DNA from: Sphaerulina vaccinii | Taxonomy: Eukaryota > Ascomycota > Dothideomycetes > Mycosphaerellales > Mycosphaerellaceae | Reading direction: 5' to 3' | DNA length: 64,000 bases | Assembly: GCA_022570795.1 (NCBI GenBank) | Contig: JAKUDP010000009.1 | Span: 124,001 to 188,000, forward strand | Shown: piece by piece, positions 31,960 through 43,083 of the stretch | How positions within the stretch are numbered: position 1 is the first letter of the stretch | Layout of the letters: each line of letters opens with the position of its first letter | Made by a program: the position numbers and the translations under genes | The notes under the pieces: model-generated | Told to the model about the DNA's origin: nothing | The model's input: the letters and a program-made list of their open reading frames with translations, nothing else | Database searches by the model: none

Positions 31960-33143
31960 TCAAAAGCCATCGCCGAAGCTATACATGCTCTGGGCTGGGT
32001 CAATGACCTCGTATGGGTCAAAATCGGCTGCGACGGGCATACATTCATCTCCAAGCTCAAAGCCCTCCGCAGTCTCCATCTTGCTGAAGTCGACAAGGTT
32101 GCTCATGGTGAAGTCGTGGTCAAGCCCTTCTTGGCGATGCTGCTCGACGACAGTCTGCTGCTCTCTGCTAGTCTGCGGCGGGATAGGGAGCATCTCTGTG
32201 CCGGTCCATGTACCAGCGGGATCGCTGCTGTAGTCGTAGTTGCTGTCACCGACAGCAGGAAGACCCCATGGCATCGTGTTGAAGTTGTTCAGCTCATCAG
32301 CAGACGGCACGTAGAACTGCGCGCTCAGATCGAGTTGGGCTGGGACGCTGGTCACATCCATGGTAGTGTTGCTGCTGCCAGAATTCGCGGCCAGCTTGGC
32401 CAGTTTGTTCTTGGTCATGCGCTTCTTCTTCTCGGATGGCTTGCGTGGCTGGTACCGATAGCCTGGGTGGGCGATTGCGTGTTGGCGCTTCTCTTCTTCA
32501 GCCTGTCTCTTGAACTCCTCGATGACTTCTGGTTTCTCGGATCGCCACTGAAGGCCGATCTTCTTTGCTGGCCAGATGTTAGCGCGCTGTCAAGCTTCAC
32601 GCAAAGTGAAATACATACAGATGTCATTGTTGTGCATGCCAGGATTGGCGCCTGCAACCTTTGAGTGGTACTGGAGGCGGTAGATCATGAATGCATTCTT
32701 CGGACGTGGGATCTTCTTGTGCGTCGATGCGACATCGTTGGCGCTGGGTGTGCTTGCAGAGAACGATTGCTCTTCAGCAGTCAGGTCAACCGCTGTCTCG
32801 ACTGAGTTCGCAGGTGATCCAGAAGACATGGACTCGGGGATGGGCCACAGCGCTGTGTCTCCAGTGTGCTCTGTGCGGAGATCGAAGTCGAAGTTCGTGA
32901 TCGACCTATGGGATGTCAGTAGTGAGCATGTCAGGTCCAGAGTTGGAGAACTTACTCGATGCGTGCCTTGAGCTCTTCAAGGACTTGAGTGCCTAGCGGG
33001 AAGATACTGGTGTCGACATGCACAGGAAGGATATGGCCAGCGCTCAGATTCATGCTGACATTGTCGCTGATGGTGGAGAGTTGCCGGAATGCCTCGAGGG
33101 AGACGAGTTGCGCTTGCGGATATGCAGTAGCCTGAGTAGTCAT
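31960..33143 (-). CDS. MAT1-2-1: Mating-type protein MAT1-2-1 (HMG-box transcription factor)
   Basis: Exons 33143-32956, 32905-32619 and 32567-31960 with introns of 50 nt (GTAAGT..ATAG) and 51 nt (GTATGT..CCAG) give 360 residues. The MATA_HMG box begins KIPRPKNAFMIYRLQYH, continues with NPGMHNNDIS, and after the second intron KKIGLQWRSEKPEV, ending with the basic HPGYRYQPRKPSEKKKR tail. The second intron splits the Ser codon after NNDI, the position of the conserved intron in fungal MAT1-2-1 HMG boxes. The protein is the nuclear DNA-binding regulator that sets MAT1-2 mating identity and controls pheromone and receptor genes. Both halves of the box are intact with no stops, so the allele looks functional. 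Confidence 0.96.
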
Positions 33144-33426
33144 TGTGTTACTTGATGTGTCGCTGATGTTGTGTCTGTGTTTGTGTTCGCGATGATGTGG
33201 TGGGTGTTTGTAAGGAAGTGAGCTCAGGATTGCAAAAGATTCTTCTCAAGTACGACTTTCAGAATAAGTGAGAAGGCTGGAAGATAAGCACGTGCACGCA
33301 AACACGAACTCTATTCAACAATTTCGGCGCACACCACGAATAAACAGCAGACCATTGGAAAGTACTCACTGTCTGGACTTCTCGCAAACCACCACGTCGC
33401 CATCCACCGCTCACCTCGCATCAACG

Positions 33427-34133
33427 ATGTCGCACCCCAAGCCAGGACGCGCCCCGATGGCCGCGAAAGAAGAGCTGCGCAGTCTTTTGCACAAGATCGA
33501 GGTTGCGCCGTTCAACGTCGCTGGACCAAATATAACGCCTGTACGCAGCATCAGCAGTTATCAAGTCGTGCAGCGCGAGCAACTGGAGCAGCTCTGGCGC
33601 GAGGAGCAGGACGCCCTCCGCAACCTCAACCAGCATTTCACTTGCAGAATCCGCGATGTGAACTCCCCAACAGAAGAAGCCGCCGGTGACCTCGACCAGT
33701 TTGCATCGACAATGAAACATCCAGAGCTTACCGACTACTGCCACAAAGTGTTCCTCAAGAATCTCCAGTATCAGCTTTGGCGCAATGTGGACCGCCTCGC
33801 CTACAACAACAGCCTCGTTGCCGATATTCCAAAGAGCCTGCCACAGGTGCAGATCCCGCTCCACGCAAGAGAACACCTGGAGGAATTCGCAACGAAATTC
33901 GGTCTTCCCAACTCGGCTGAGACTCAGCTGCTGTCGCAAGCACTGGGTATTCCTGGAGCTGCGATCGGCACTTTCTGTAAGCTATTAGTTCCTAACCACG
34001 CCCTGAGGGTGCTTATTGATACTAACGTATACTTCTAGACAGCGGATTCTCCAGAGAGGTGGTCAACTTTCAGGTGGCAGCTGGTAGGCTAGTGAGGCGG
34101 AAGATGAAGTTGCGAGGAGATTCGTTGCTTTGA
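33427..34133 (+). CDS. MAT-linked protein of unknown function, divergent from MAT1-2-1
   Basis: Exon 33427-33976 joins exon 34039-34133 across a 62-nt intron (GTAAGC..CTAG with a perfect CTAAC branch site), giving 214 residues. The sequence is helical and polar (LRSLLHKIEVAPFNV, REQLEQLWREEQDALRNLNQHF, LPNSAETQLLSQALGIPGAA) and ends in a basic segment. No domain is recognised. It starts 283 bp from MAT1-2-1, so the two could share a promoter. It may be the other family-specific MAT-linked gene, or a flanking gene outside the idiomorph. The stretch upstream to 33268 is in frame but lacks a convincing ATG context. Confidence 0.72.
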
Positions 34134-36096
34134 TAGCTGGGAAAGATGAGGTCGAGCAGAGAAAAGGACTTCGACAAGTGTATGTACAGCGTACAGCCCC
34201 GAAGCGGCCGTAGGAACGATCTTGCGATACTGATGCCGTCAGGGCGAGACATCTTTGTTCCACCTTTGTTCTCATGTTTGATTGCGTTGACTCCTGGTGG
34301 AATGTAGCCAAGCCAGGCGACTCGATCCGGAATGTGCCATCATATTCATTCCTTGACCCACGCCAGAACGCCAGAAACAAGCCTCAGCCATTGCGAGACG
34401 GAGCTGCACTGGCCACACTGCCTCCACCATATGAGACAACCGATCGCTGTGCAGCGGATCAATCCACCGAATATGCTCACTACGACAATAGCATTGTGGA
34501 GTTGACGGCGCTGCCGTCGTCCCTCATCGATGGTCGACTTGATGTGCGCCAGTTCAGGGACTCAGAAGGATCGTTCGAAACGAGGAGTCAGCATGAGACC
34601 AATGAGCACTTTATTCGGAGTGCTCTTATACTATCGAGTAGGGTCCAGTGTTGCTGATCTCGATTGTCCACGCTGTACCATATGCACGTGCTGACTGCTG
34701 ATTGTAGCGACAGCGATGAGCGATCTTGTGATCATAAAGAAGCGTAAATCGAGAGGGATATAGTCTGATATCCCGCCTGATAAGAAACATTAGGCTTCCA
34801 CAGGCGAAGAGCACAGGCGAATTTAATGCTTGTGAGGAACTTTCAACCGTCACACAATAGGCCCAATCGACCCTCTGTCTTGAGATCCTGAGGGTGGTGA
34901 TCGAGGCAAGCTTACAGAACCAGGCTGAGGAGCTAGGACGCGGAGAGGCTATACTATCCCTTCGTATATCCCGATCTGAACCCTCGCGATTTTGACTGAA
35001 CCAGGCATACGGCGATCGAACCCATGTGCGGGCAGCAATAGTCAGTCTTCTTCGAGAGTCTTCATTCGTGGGATAATGAAGAGCTGGACTGTATCCTAGG
35101 TTAAGATTGAGGGCGAGCCAATGAAGCTCCAGACCACACTGTGCGCCCAAGACCAGCGGAAGACCTTGGCCTGCGGACCATGCAGCACGCGAGAAGTTCG
35201 TCCAGCACTTCGCTCGCAAGATCAGGGATAACCGAGGGCTCAGGAGAGAGCTTGCAAGCAATGCCAGCCCTCAGCCAAGCTCACGCGAAAGTAGAGCATT
35301 AAAGGGTTGCCAAGCTTCGTCACCGTACAGTTTGGCTTGTTGGATCAGACGAAGTCCGCTAACGCTGCTCAGCTGTTGGCCTGACCGTGAAGCAGAGCAC
35401 ATTTGGAGCAGTCCTGAGCCCAGATCGTCCTTTGTCTCATGATGCGGGAGGCTTGAAGCTAGGTTCACTCTGTCTCTGCGATGTACGATCGATTTTGCAG
35501 CTGTACAGGAGGCTTCTTGGCCATTGGAGGACTAAAGGGCGATTTCTAGGCACCAAGTGCATAACGGAGCACCCCGGGACATGTTCAACAAGCTAAGCAC
35601 TGTAAGCATAAGATTCAACGTCTGGCATGCTCCGTACGTATCATATATATACCACGCTGTCGGCATTCGCGAGCGAGGCCTTCTGGAGATGTCCTGCTAT
35701 CCATGACACGGAGGTCAAACACTGGAGACCTTGAGCTCGCGGCAGATCATCTCTGTCTCGGCTTGGTGGTAATTGACATGTAAACAAAGCCACTCTGATA
35801 CCGAGCTACGCTATGAATGCTACAGCCTGATCGGAAGTGTTCTGCAAGATATGAAGAAGTGATGTGGATGTATCGAAGCAGGATCTACATGTACTCTGCA
35901 CATATCTGGCCTTTTCCCAGTCGAGCCACAGTCTTGGCGTCATGACGTTGCATTCATGTGTCGCGTCTGAGACCACCTCTTTCCGACAATGTACTTCGCG
36001 TTGTCCATGTCAACAGCCTGCAGCCTTCAAAGTGCCTATCCCCACTCGTAGCACGACCCACAGGACTCTCATGGACCAAGATGAGCGCCTCTCGTG
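34134..36096. other. Spacer between the MAT region and the SMP-domain gene
   Basis: No motif-bearing gene. Open frames of 127 codons (34274-34657, plus) and 211 codons (34626-35261, minus) overlap each other and lack splice or domain support. The edge of the idiomorph may fall here. Confidence 0.45.
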
Positions 36097-39000
36097 ATGG
36101 GTTTCCGTGCGCTCCTGGTCGCCTATGTTGTCGGCGGCTTGACCTTCATCCCACTCCTGATCGCAGCCATCCTGCTACCAGCGTGGTATCTGCTTCCACG
36201 AGCTGAGCTGAAACAGTCTTCCGTAACGGAACAAGATGTGGATGGGCAGGAAAAGAAGAAGCAGGCAGAGAAGCTTGCCAGTGTGCGAAAGCTGTCCGGC
36301 GATGCAGCAGCAAGCGGGACCTATGCTGTACTCAGACGCTACGATTTTCAGGCTGCACTCGCAGCGCTGAATGGTCGTCAAAACAGCAGCGCAGGAACGG
36401 GAGGGAACAAAATTGGAGGCGATGGGCTGGCAGCCGCAGATTTAGCCGGAAGCGCTGCCTCTGAGTCGGTCTACCAGAGCATGTATCGCTCTGTCTTCGT
36501 GGGAAGCAAGAACAACGGGAGCACAACGTCTCTGCTTCAAGATCCAGATGGCGACGTTTCGGTTGCTCGTCGAAAGCTGGCTCCTGCAAACTTGCTGTAT
36601 ATTGTGCTGCGCCACGGACACCTGATGTTATACGACTCGCCCGCTCAGGTTGAAGTCAAGCATGTCCTCAGTCTGGCTCACCACAAGGTCTCGCTCCAGG
36701 CTGGCACGCACGACGAAGGACAATGCGAGGAAGTGAACATACCTGAAGCGGATCTGTTCACCAAGAGAACGGCGATAGTACTGACGCCTATGGAGCTACC
36801 TAATGGAACCATGCAAGCTTCTGCCCCAACTCTTGTGAAGCCATTCTATCTATTCACTGCAACGAACATCGACAAAGAGGACTTCTACCATGCCTTACTG
36901 TCAAGTCGAGCTCAGCCACCGATACCAAGGATTCTAGACTCAGACGCTTTGATAAAACTGCAATCGTCATTGCACTCCTCGTCTCTTACGGCAGAATCGC
37001 GCGCCATTGATGCCCTTATCGGCCGCCTGTTTCTGGCACTGCACCGCTCCGAGTCTCTATCAGGCTTCGTTCGAGCCAAGCTAGAGAAGAAGCTCAATCG
37101 CATACAGAAACCGACCTTCATACCGTCTCTTCTTGTGCAGTCCATCGACCTTGGAGATGCAGGCCCAGTGTTCTCGAACTTCAGACTGCGAGACTTGAAC
37201 ATAGATGGAGAAATGACCCTAGCCGCCGACATGAAATACAATGGTGGTCTTTCTGTGACACTACTTGCCATCGCCAAGCTGGATCTCGGCACGCGATTCA
37301 AGGTACGGACAGTCGATCTGGCGCTCAAGACTGTCATGCAGCGCATCAGCGGGACTATGCTCTTGCGAATCAAGCCACCTCCTTCAAACCGTATCTGGTT
37401 CTGTTTCGAGAACATACCTGAGCTAGATGTACGTGTGGAGCCAGTGGTGAGTGAGAGGAAGATCACATATGGTTTCGTACTTCGGGCCATTGAAGAGAAG
37501 GTGAGAGTTGGCTTCAGAGAGGGCCTCGTCAAGCCTAATTGGGATGATATCCCGATGCCATTCTCCGATACCGTTGGCACATATGCTCGAGGAGGTTTAT
37601 GGGATGACCAGGGTGAACCCGACTTCCAAGTCCACGCTTCACAGAACACACTCGCCGAGCGCATTGCGAAGTCCACATCGATGCCTAGTCTCGTACCGGA
37701 CATCTTTAGCAGCGCTTCTACGGGGGTTGATGTCGGCTCTACTACCAACACACCCAATATTCGACATGCCGTGACGATGCCGCCGGACTCTACCTCAGAT
37801 CGTTCGCCTCGGCCACCTCGCCCTTTGCGGACTCCATCGATATCATCTTCTCCCAGTACTGCGGTAGATGGCCAGAACGTGGAGCCTGTGCGAGCTGACG
37901 ATGCATCTCTACGCGCGCCCTCCAGAAAGCTGTGGCGGCCCCGTGGCTCCACAGATACTCCTACACAGAAGGATGCGCTTGCAGAACTACGCGAGCTGCA
38001 AAGTAAAGCAGAGCAACTCATGGCTTCAAACTCTGTTGACGTCGATGCACAAACTTCGACTAGATCAAGCCTCGATGAGACCATCAAGGACAGCGTCATG
38101 AGAGATGCCGATAGAGAATCCTTGCGCAGCCAGGGGTCTCTAGACTCTACATCGACTATTGACGCAGCTACACGGACACCGTCTGCACGGAGTTCAGGGT
38201 CAGTTCCGTCGACTGCTGCATCGTCAGTTGACTCGGCTGTGCAGTCGCAAGGCAGGAAAACAAATCTTCTCGCCGCTACCGTGAATGCAACAACCGCCGC
38301 GAAGAACTGGAGCTGGAATGCGATACAGCGTAACAGAGGTGGCATTGCTCGTCCAGGAAAACATCCAGATGTCGCGGCGCAGCAACCTATTGGTCGCGGT
38401 ATGCCTCTTCCACCTCCGGGTCAACCACTCCCAGGTCCACAGAAGGGTTTGTTCGGAGGTGTCGGCAGTCTGCGGCGAAGACCAGTACCATCTGCAAACT
38501 TGGCGAAGCCTGCACGGCAACTAGCATCAAGGACGCAAGGCGGGCAAGCAGATATACAACAAACTTCGCCTTTTTCGAGTGAGGAGGTACTGCCCGATAC
38601 TGAAGAAGAATTCCAGCCGTGGCAGGAGAACAGTGGTCATTCGCTACTAGAGACTGGCGAACCTTTCAGTCGTAACACAACTCACTACCAGAGGGCCACG
38701 GACCGAACGGCGACTGAGCTACAGGCATCACACAATGTAGACGATGCGCAACCTCGAAAAGTCCCGCCACCTTTGCCTGCTCGGCCACATCAAAAACCAC
38801 ACTCCCACGTTACCGACACGGAGCATGGACGTGTTTCACTTCCATCGGCCTCCACGCCGACTGAAGATGAGATCACCAACGCTCCAGCTTTACATGTACC
38901 GGATTCTGAAGTCTCTGCTATCGCCGAGGAGATCTCCACATCCCAGTATGGCAGGCCGTCTAGTCCTCGGCCACTTAGAACAGATTCCAATCAGCTCATT

Positions 39001-39435
39001 GCGGAGCAGACGAAACCAGAGTCTAAAGCTGAGAAAAATGCACACCTCGCCGCCGAAGGGTTTCAGACAGACGACTTCGCCGAAGTCGACGTTCGCCATA
39101 AAAAAGGGTCAGCGGAACTAGAAACTACAGTAGATGTTGAACCTGGACCGATTCATGGCCCTGAAGCAGTTGCTACAAGTCCTGACATCGGGAACGTGAC
39201 TAATTGTACGCCTACAAACCAAGACCTTTCTCCTGAAGCTGTTTCAGCAGTAGGTCCTCCAAGTGAGAATGGCCGTCATGATGACAACAATGGCATTGGA
39301 GACGATGAAGTACTGTCTCGAGTTCGTGCGAGGATTAAAGAGCGTACACCAGCTGTTGAGAGAATGGACAGCAGTGAGACGTCACACAAGACATCTCCCT
39401 CCGTCGGCTTTAGCGATGGCTGGCCCAGTCATTAA
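36097..39435 (+). CDS. SMP-domain lipid-transfer protein, Nvj2/TEX2-like
   Basis: A 1112-residue protein in one exon. An N-terminal hydrophobic helix (FRALLVAYVVGGLTFIPLLIAAILL) anchors it in the ER. Residues of about 170-290 have a PH-like pattern (LAPANLLYIVLRHGHLMLYD). About 320-480 is the SMP domain: PTFIPSLLVQSIDLGD, NIDGEMTLAADMKYNGGLS, MQRISGTMLLRIKPPPSNRI and WFCFENIPELDVRVEPVVSE. The remaining 600 residues are disordered, rich in Ser/Pro/Thr. Yeast Nvj2 acts at nucleus-vacuole and ER-Golgi contacts and moves lipids. The order TM, PH, SMP matches that family. ATG 36097 is used because the preceding in-frame codon is GTG. It flanks the MAT region. Confidence 0.88.
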   Translation: MGFRALLVAYVVGGLTFIPLLIAAILLPAWYLLPRAELKQSSVTEQDVDGQEKKKQAEKLASVRKLSGDAAASGTYAVLRRYDFQAALAALNGRQNSSAGTGGNKIGGDGLAAADLAGSAASESVYQSMYRSVFVGSKNNGSTTSLLQDPDGDVSVARRKLAPANLLYIVLRHGHLMLYDSPAQVEVKHVLSLAHHKVSLQAGTHDEGQCEEVNIPEADLFTKRTAIVLTPMELPNGTMQASAPTLVKPFYLFTATNIDKEDFYHALLSSRAQPPIPRILDSDALIKLQSSLHSSSLTAESRAIDALIGRLFLALHRSESLSGFVRAKLEKKLNRIQKPTFIPSLLVQSIDLGDAGPVFSNFRLRDLNIDGEMTLAADMKYNGGLSVTLLAIAKLDLGTRFKVRTVDLALKTVMQRISGTMLLRIKPPPSNRIWFCFENIPELDVRVEPVVSERKITYGFVLRAIEEKVRVGFREGLVKPNWDDIPMPFSDTVGTYARGGLWDDQGEPDFQVHASQNTLAERIAKSTSMPSLVPDIFSSASTGVDVGSTTNTPNIRHAVTMPPDSTSDRSPRPPRPLRTPSISSSPSTAVDGQNVEPVRADDASLRAPSRKLWRPRGSTDTPTQKDALAELRELQSKAEQLMASNSVDVDAQTSTRSSLDETIKDSVMRDADRESLRSQGSLDSTSTIDAATRTPSARSSGSVPSTAASSVDSAVQSQGRKTNLLAATVNATTAAKNWSWNAIQRNRGGIARPGKHPDVAAQQPIGRGMPLPPPGQPLPGPQKGLFGGVGSLRRRPVPSANLAKPARQLASRTQGGQADIQQTSPFSSEEVLPDTEEEFQPWQENSGHSLLETGEPFSRNTTHYQRATDRTATELQASHNVDDAQPRKVPPPLPARPHQKPHSHVTDTEHGRVSLPSASTPTEDEITNAPALHVPDSEVSAIAEEISTSQYGRPSSPRPLRTDSNQLIAEQTKPESKAEKNAHLAAEGFQTDDFAEVDVRHKKGSAELETTVDVEPGPIHGPEAVATSPDIGNVTNCTPTNQDLSPEAVSAVGPPSENGRHDDNNGIGDDEVLSRVRARIKERTPAVERMDSSETSHKTSPSVGFSDGWPSH

Positions 39436-39570
39436 GCGTCACTCCACGTTCCTCTGTATCGCCAACAACATGGTCCAGCTTCAATAGCTGGACCCATGCG
39501 AGATGGCACACCTCTATATAGGCATTTCTTGCGCTAGCCGCCCCGACGTAGGACTAGCCATATCATGCAA

Positions 39571-40502
39571 TTAAGACCAACGAATGATCGGCTTCGTCAC
39601 TTTGCCTTCGCGGAGGTCATGCAGGGCTAGGTCGAGATCTTTGTAGTCATAGACCTTGCACAGCTCTGATAGCAGAATTTGTAAGTATGTAGCAGAAGTG
39701 ATCTGAAGGTCTAGGCAGTGCTTACTCTCGATAGGAAAGTCGCCATCCTGTTGCATCTCGCAAAGTCGTGGAATGAATTCGGTTGGGTAGCTATCGCCTT
39801 CACGTCAGCCCTGATATCTTCGACTACCCAGCAGGTGGGTAAGAGGGCTGATCTCGATCTTTGCATTGGAGGGAGGCACGCCCACAGTAGCTGCTGTGCC
39901 ACGCATGCCGAGCATATCGAACATCATTTCGATCACTCTAGGAACACCGGTGCAATCGATGGCGAAATCGACCCCAAGCCCGCCACTGAGGTCCCGAACT
40001 GCTTGCGTCTGTATACGGATCGATCAGAGATCATGACAGGAGAAAAGACGATTCTTACAACGTCGACAACAGTTGTTGAATTGAGGACCTCAGTGCAGCC
40101 AAGCTCTTTTGCCAGAGGCAATTTATGATCGAAAATGTCAACGCCAATGATTTGTCGCACACCAAGGTACTTTGCCGCCATGATAGCAGTGCTTACGATA
40201 TGGTAAGTCTCAACCTGCTAGTGCTACGTTCATATTTTGACTTACAGTCCTGCAGGATATGAACAGACACGAATGTCTCCCTGTTGAAAGACCAGATCTG
40301 TATGACCTGCGAGTATAAAGTCAGTCTTATAGCCATTCCCACAAGCTATGAATCGCTGACATATTCCAGAGTACTGCATATCAACAAGCACTTCGTCAGA
40401 TTGCATTGCGTCCAATATCACATCTTCTAGCTGGAAACTTCCTTTAGCCTCGTGCACAACGTAAGCGATAGTCTCCACATTTCTGGTCTGTACCGCGCTC
40501 AT
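39571..40502 (-). pseudogene. Zinc alcohol dehydrogenase pseudogene (internal deletion plus nonsense)
   Basis: The minus strand retains pieces of a medium-chain zinc-dependent alcohol dehydrogenase (aryl/benzyl-alcohol type). The N-terminus runs to DMQYSGICHTDLVFQQGDI across a 54-nt intron. The text then jumps from SYPAG to IVSTAIMAAKYLGVRQIIGVDI, losing about 130 residues with the HEGAG zinc/catalytic block, the structural-zinc cysteines and most of the GxGxxG strand. Further exons read DFAIDCTGVPRVIEMM and IRRWS-like IIRWS at the end, with introns still recognisable. TGA at 39807-39805 replaces the Cys or similar codon expected before EGDS. A partial frame cannot give an active enzyme. The adjacent P450 could once have shared a pathway with it. 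Confidence 0.82.
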
Positions 40503-41160
40503 TGTGTAGCATTTATGTGAGAAGCTTTGCAATTCCAATCACGGTATTGGTCTGCCTCTAATCTTTTCCACAGTGTCATCTCATCCTCGCTCCTCGCTCT
40601 GCCCCGCCTTCTCTCCCGAGGTAGTGCAGGGAACGCTTCGTTATGCAGGCATTCATGAGAATTATGCTTGTTGCCGACATGCGTCCATCTTTGAATGCTC
40701 GGTATGGATCAGAACGGCAGAATGCAGAGACGCATAAGCAAATGCGACGCTACAGATCTCAATGGATTCTTCCTCTAGCCATAACTAGCTCTTCTTTGCA
40801 AGCCGCCCATTCCGCCGCGAAATCTCGTCAAGTTACTCGGTCAGAGCATTGGTAGTCTCCACGAAGTGCGCTGTCGCCATATGTTGGTCAGCAGGTCATC
40901 CGTGAGCGAGGTCTTCATCTTTGAGCCAAGATAGTAGCACGAACAGTCCGGTCTGACCGTTGATGGTCTCCTCGAAGTGCTCCGCCCCGCAATGGAGCCA
41001 GAAGGTTATCCTAAGAGGAAAGTGAGTGGCATAAATTTCACTTGTCACCGGTGGGACATGCAGGCTAAGCCAATTGATAATTGAGTAGACTCGACCTGTC
41101 CTCGATTTAGCTACACTGAATGCATGAGCTGTGCATATATGACTAAGCAATTACCACTGA
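40503..41160. other. Intergenic, nothing recognised
   Basis: Spacer between the pseudogene and the P450 3' end; only short frames. Confidence 0.5.
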
Positions 41161-42740
41161 TCACTTCGTTAATATCACCTTGGCACCTCCAAAGTTCGTA
41201 CAGATGCCGAGTGTTATGTTCTCCTGCCACTCATCGTTTGTATCAAAGCTTGCAATGCCGCCGAATGCTTGACACAACCGCACGATCGTGAAGCTCGCAT
41301 GATTGATGGCGAATTGTTGGCCAAGGCAGATTCTCGGTCCGCCACCGAATGGAAGCGACTCCCAGCTCACACGGAGTCCTTTGGCGTCTGCAGTATCCAA
41401 CCATCTTTCTGGGATGAACTCGCTTGCCGTAGAGCCGTAGAAATCACGTCTTCTTTGCATTGCATAGGCGTCCCACATCACGACTCCGCCTTTCGGAATG
41501 AAAATCGGGCCATCCCCTAATAAGCCGCCACCCAAGGGAAGAGTGGTATCTTCTGTCGCTTGTCGCAGATTGCCCGGAACTATAGGGTGCAGCCGTAGAG
41601 ATTCGTTCAAAATGGCTCTCAAGTACTTCAAGCTCTTAAGCTGTTCGAAGTTGGGCTTTTGGCCGCCAGGAAGCAGATTTGCTATCTCTGCTTGAAGCTT
41701 CGACCACACGTCTGGTCTTTTGGACAGTGTCCACCAAACATTTGTGAGAAGGGACGCTGTGGTATCTCGACCAGCAAATAGGACGCTCAGTATCTCGTCG
41801 CGTATTCGCACTTGGTCGCCGGTTTGCTTGACCAGTTCATCGAGGAAAAGCAGGCGATCGCCGTCGTTACTCTTCGTATTGAGCAATTCATCCCGCTTCG
41901 CCAGACGTTTGATGATGAAGCCGTCCACAAAACTGTGAATGGTCTTGATGTCCTTGACAAAATGTCGGTGTGACGGGAACAGAGACCCAAATGTTCCAGC
42001 GTCGCCACCACCACTACCGATGTGAGACTCCACGCGATGAAGTGCAGCGTTCAAACTCTCGTTGGTGTCGGTATCGACCGTGAGCGATGCCGTAGACTCG
42101 CCAAGCAAGAATTCCAAAGACGTATCCAGAGTAAGACGAAAGAAAAGGTCTTTCAGGTCGACTTTGCCACCGTTACGCGAGATGGCATTGATAAGATGGG
42201 TAGCTTGCGTCTCGAAGATCTCAAAATCTCCTATCTGGGAGCGTGCGAACATTGGTCGAAGTAAGGTGCGAGAGTGCTGCCATCTTGCACCTTCTGCGAT
42301 AAATATGCCTATTCGAACTTTGTCAGACATGGTCACTGATCGATCAATCGATGAATGGACTCACCCTCGCCAATGGCAGGCTTAAACGTAGTCTTCCTGC
42401 TGCTTTCTAAGCCCCACTTCTTGAAGTCGGTTGAGAGCATTGTTTTGACATTTTCCGGCTGACAAGTGATGTGAAAATCGCCTCCTGGGACTATCACGTG
42501 AATCGTGGTAGCGTTCATGTCATGGAATCTCTGCTTCGACAGTTCCAGTACCCGATGAGCTTTGAGTGCCTTAATTCCCTCCAAAACCAGACTCATGCCA
42601 CTTGCAATGGGTGCTTCGAGAGCGCCACGCTTTGTATTGCGGGCGCTGCGCCACTGCAACGACTGTTTCCATATGGCAAAAAGTACGAGACTGCACGCCA
42701 ATCCGGCCAGGATCGTGTATTCGCGAGACGAAAAATCCAT
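41161..42740 (-). CDS. Cytochrome P450, CYP52-like (alkane/fatty-acid hydroxylase type)
   Basis: Exons 42740-42365 and 42308-41161 joined across a 56-nt intron (GTGAGT..ATAG, phase 1) give 507 residues. An N-terminal membrane anchor (YTILAGLACSLVLFAIW) is followed by the WQHSRTLLRPMF C-helix, I-helix FAGRDTTASLL, K-helix ESLRLHP (ExxR), PERW and the heme loop FGGGPRICLGQQF. The HSR..LRP and FAGRDTTA texts are typical of the CYP52/CYP539/CYP584 group that omega-hydroxylates alkanes and fatty acids at the ER. The exact substrate is not known. It lies next to the broken alcohol dehydrogenase. Confidence 0.93.
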
Positions 42741-43083
42741 AGTGAGCGCTACGTACTCGGCGCATTGCGATGGTAGCAGAGATGGAAGTGCGAACTCCCA
42801 TTAACATCATTCTTTGAACAAAGGATATGGATACATACACCGCATCAGGACATAAGGCTTGATGCAATCTCCTTTTGCACGTAAATCATGAACAAAGAAA
42901 GAGGGTATGCGCTACCTCGCGAGATACGGATCACGGCTGTGCGCTTTGAAGTCCCTCGGTCCGATAATGACGAATGCTCACATTGCTCGAGTGGGGATAC
43001 CAGAAATGGGTCGACCTTTAGAAACGCTCAAGGTGTCGGAAGCGGTTTGTCGTCCAGATTCTGTACCCAAGTCCCAGCATGAA
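42741..43083. other. Intergenic, nothing recognised
   Basis: P450 upstream region meeting the 3' end of the HAD gene. Confidence 0.5.

Noticed and set aside
34626..35261. 211-codon minus-strand frame near the MAT region
   Set aside because: No motif, odd composition, overlaps a plus-strand frame, and no splice signals extend it. It was kept only as part of the spacer description.
36912..38345. 477-codon open frame on the minus strand
   Set aside because: It lies antisense within the SMP-domain gene, is rich in Ser/Arg/Leu as expected of a complement of a Ser/Pro-rich coding frame, and has no domain.
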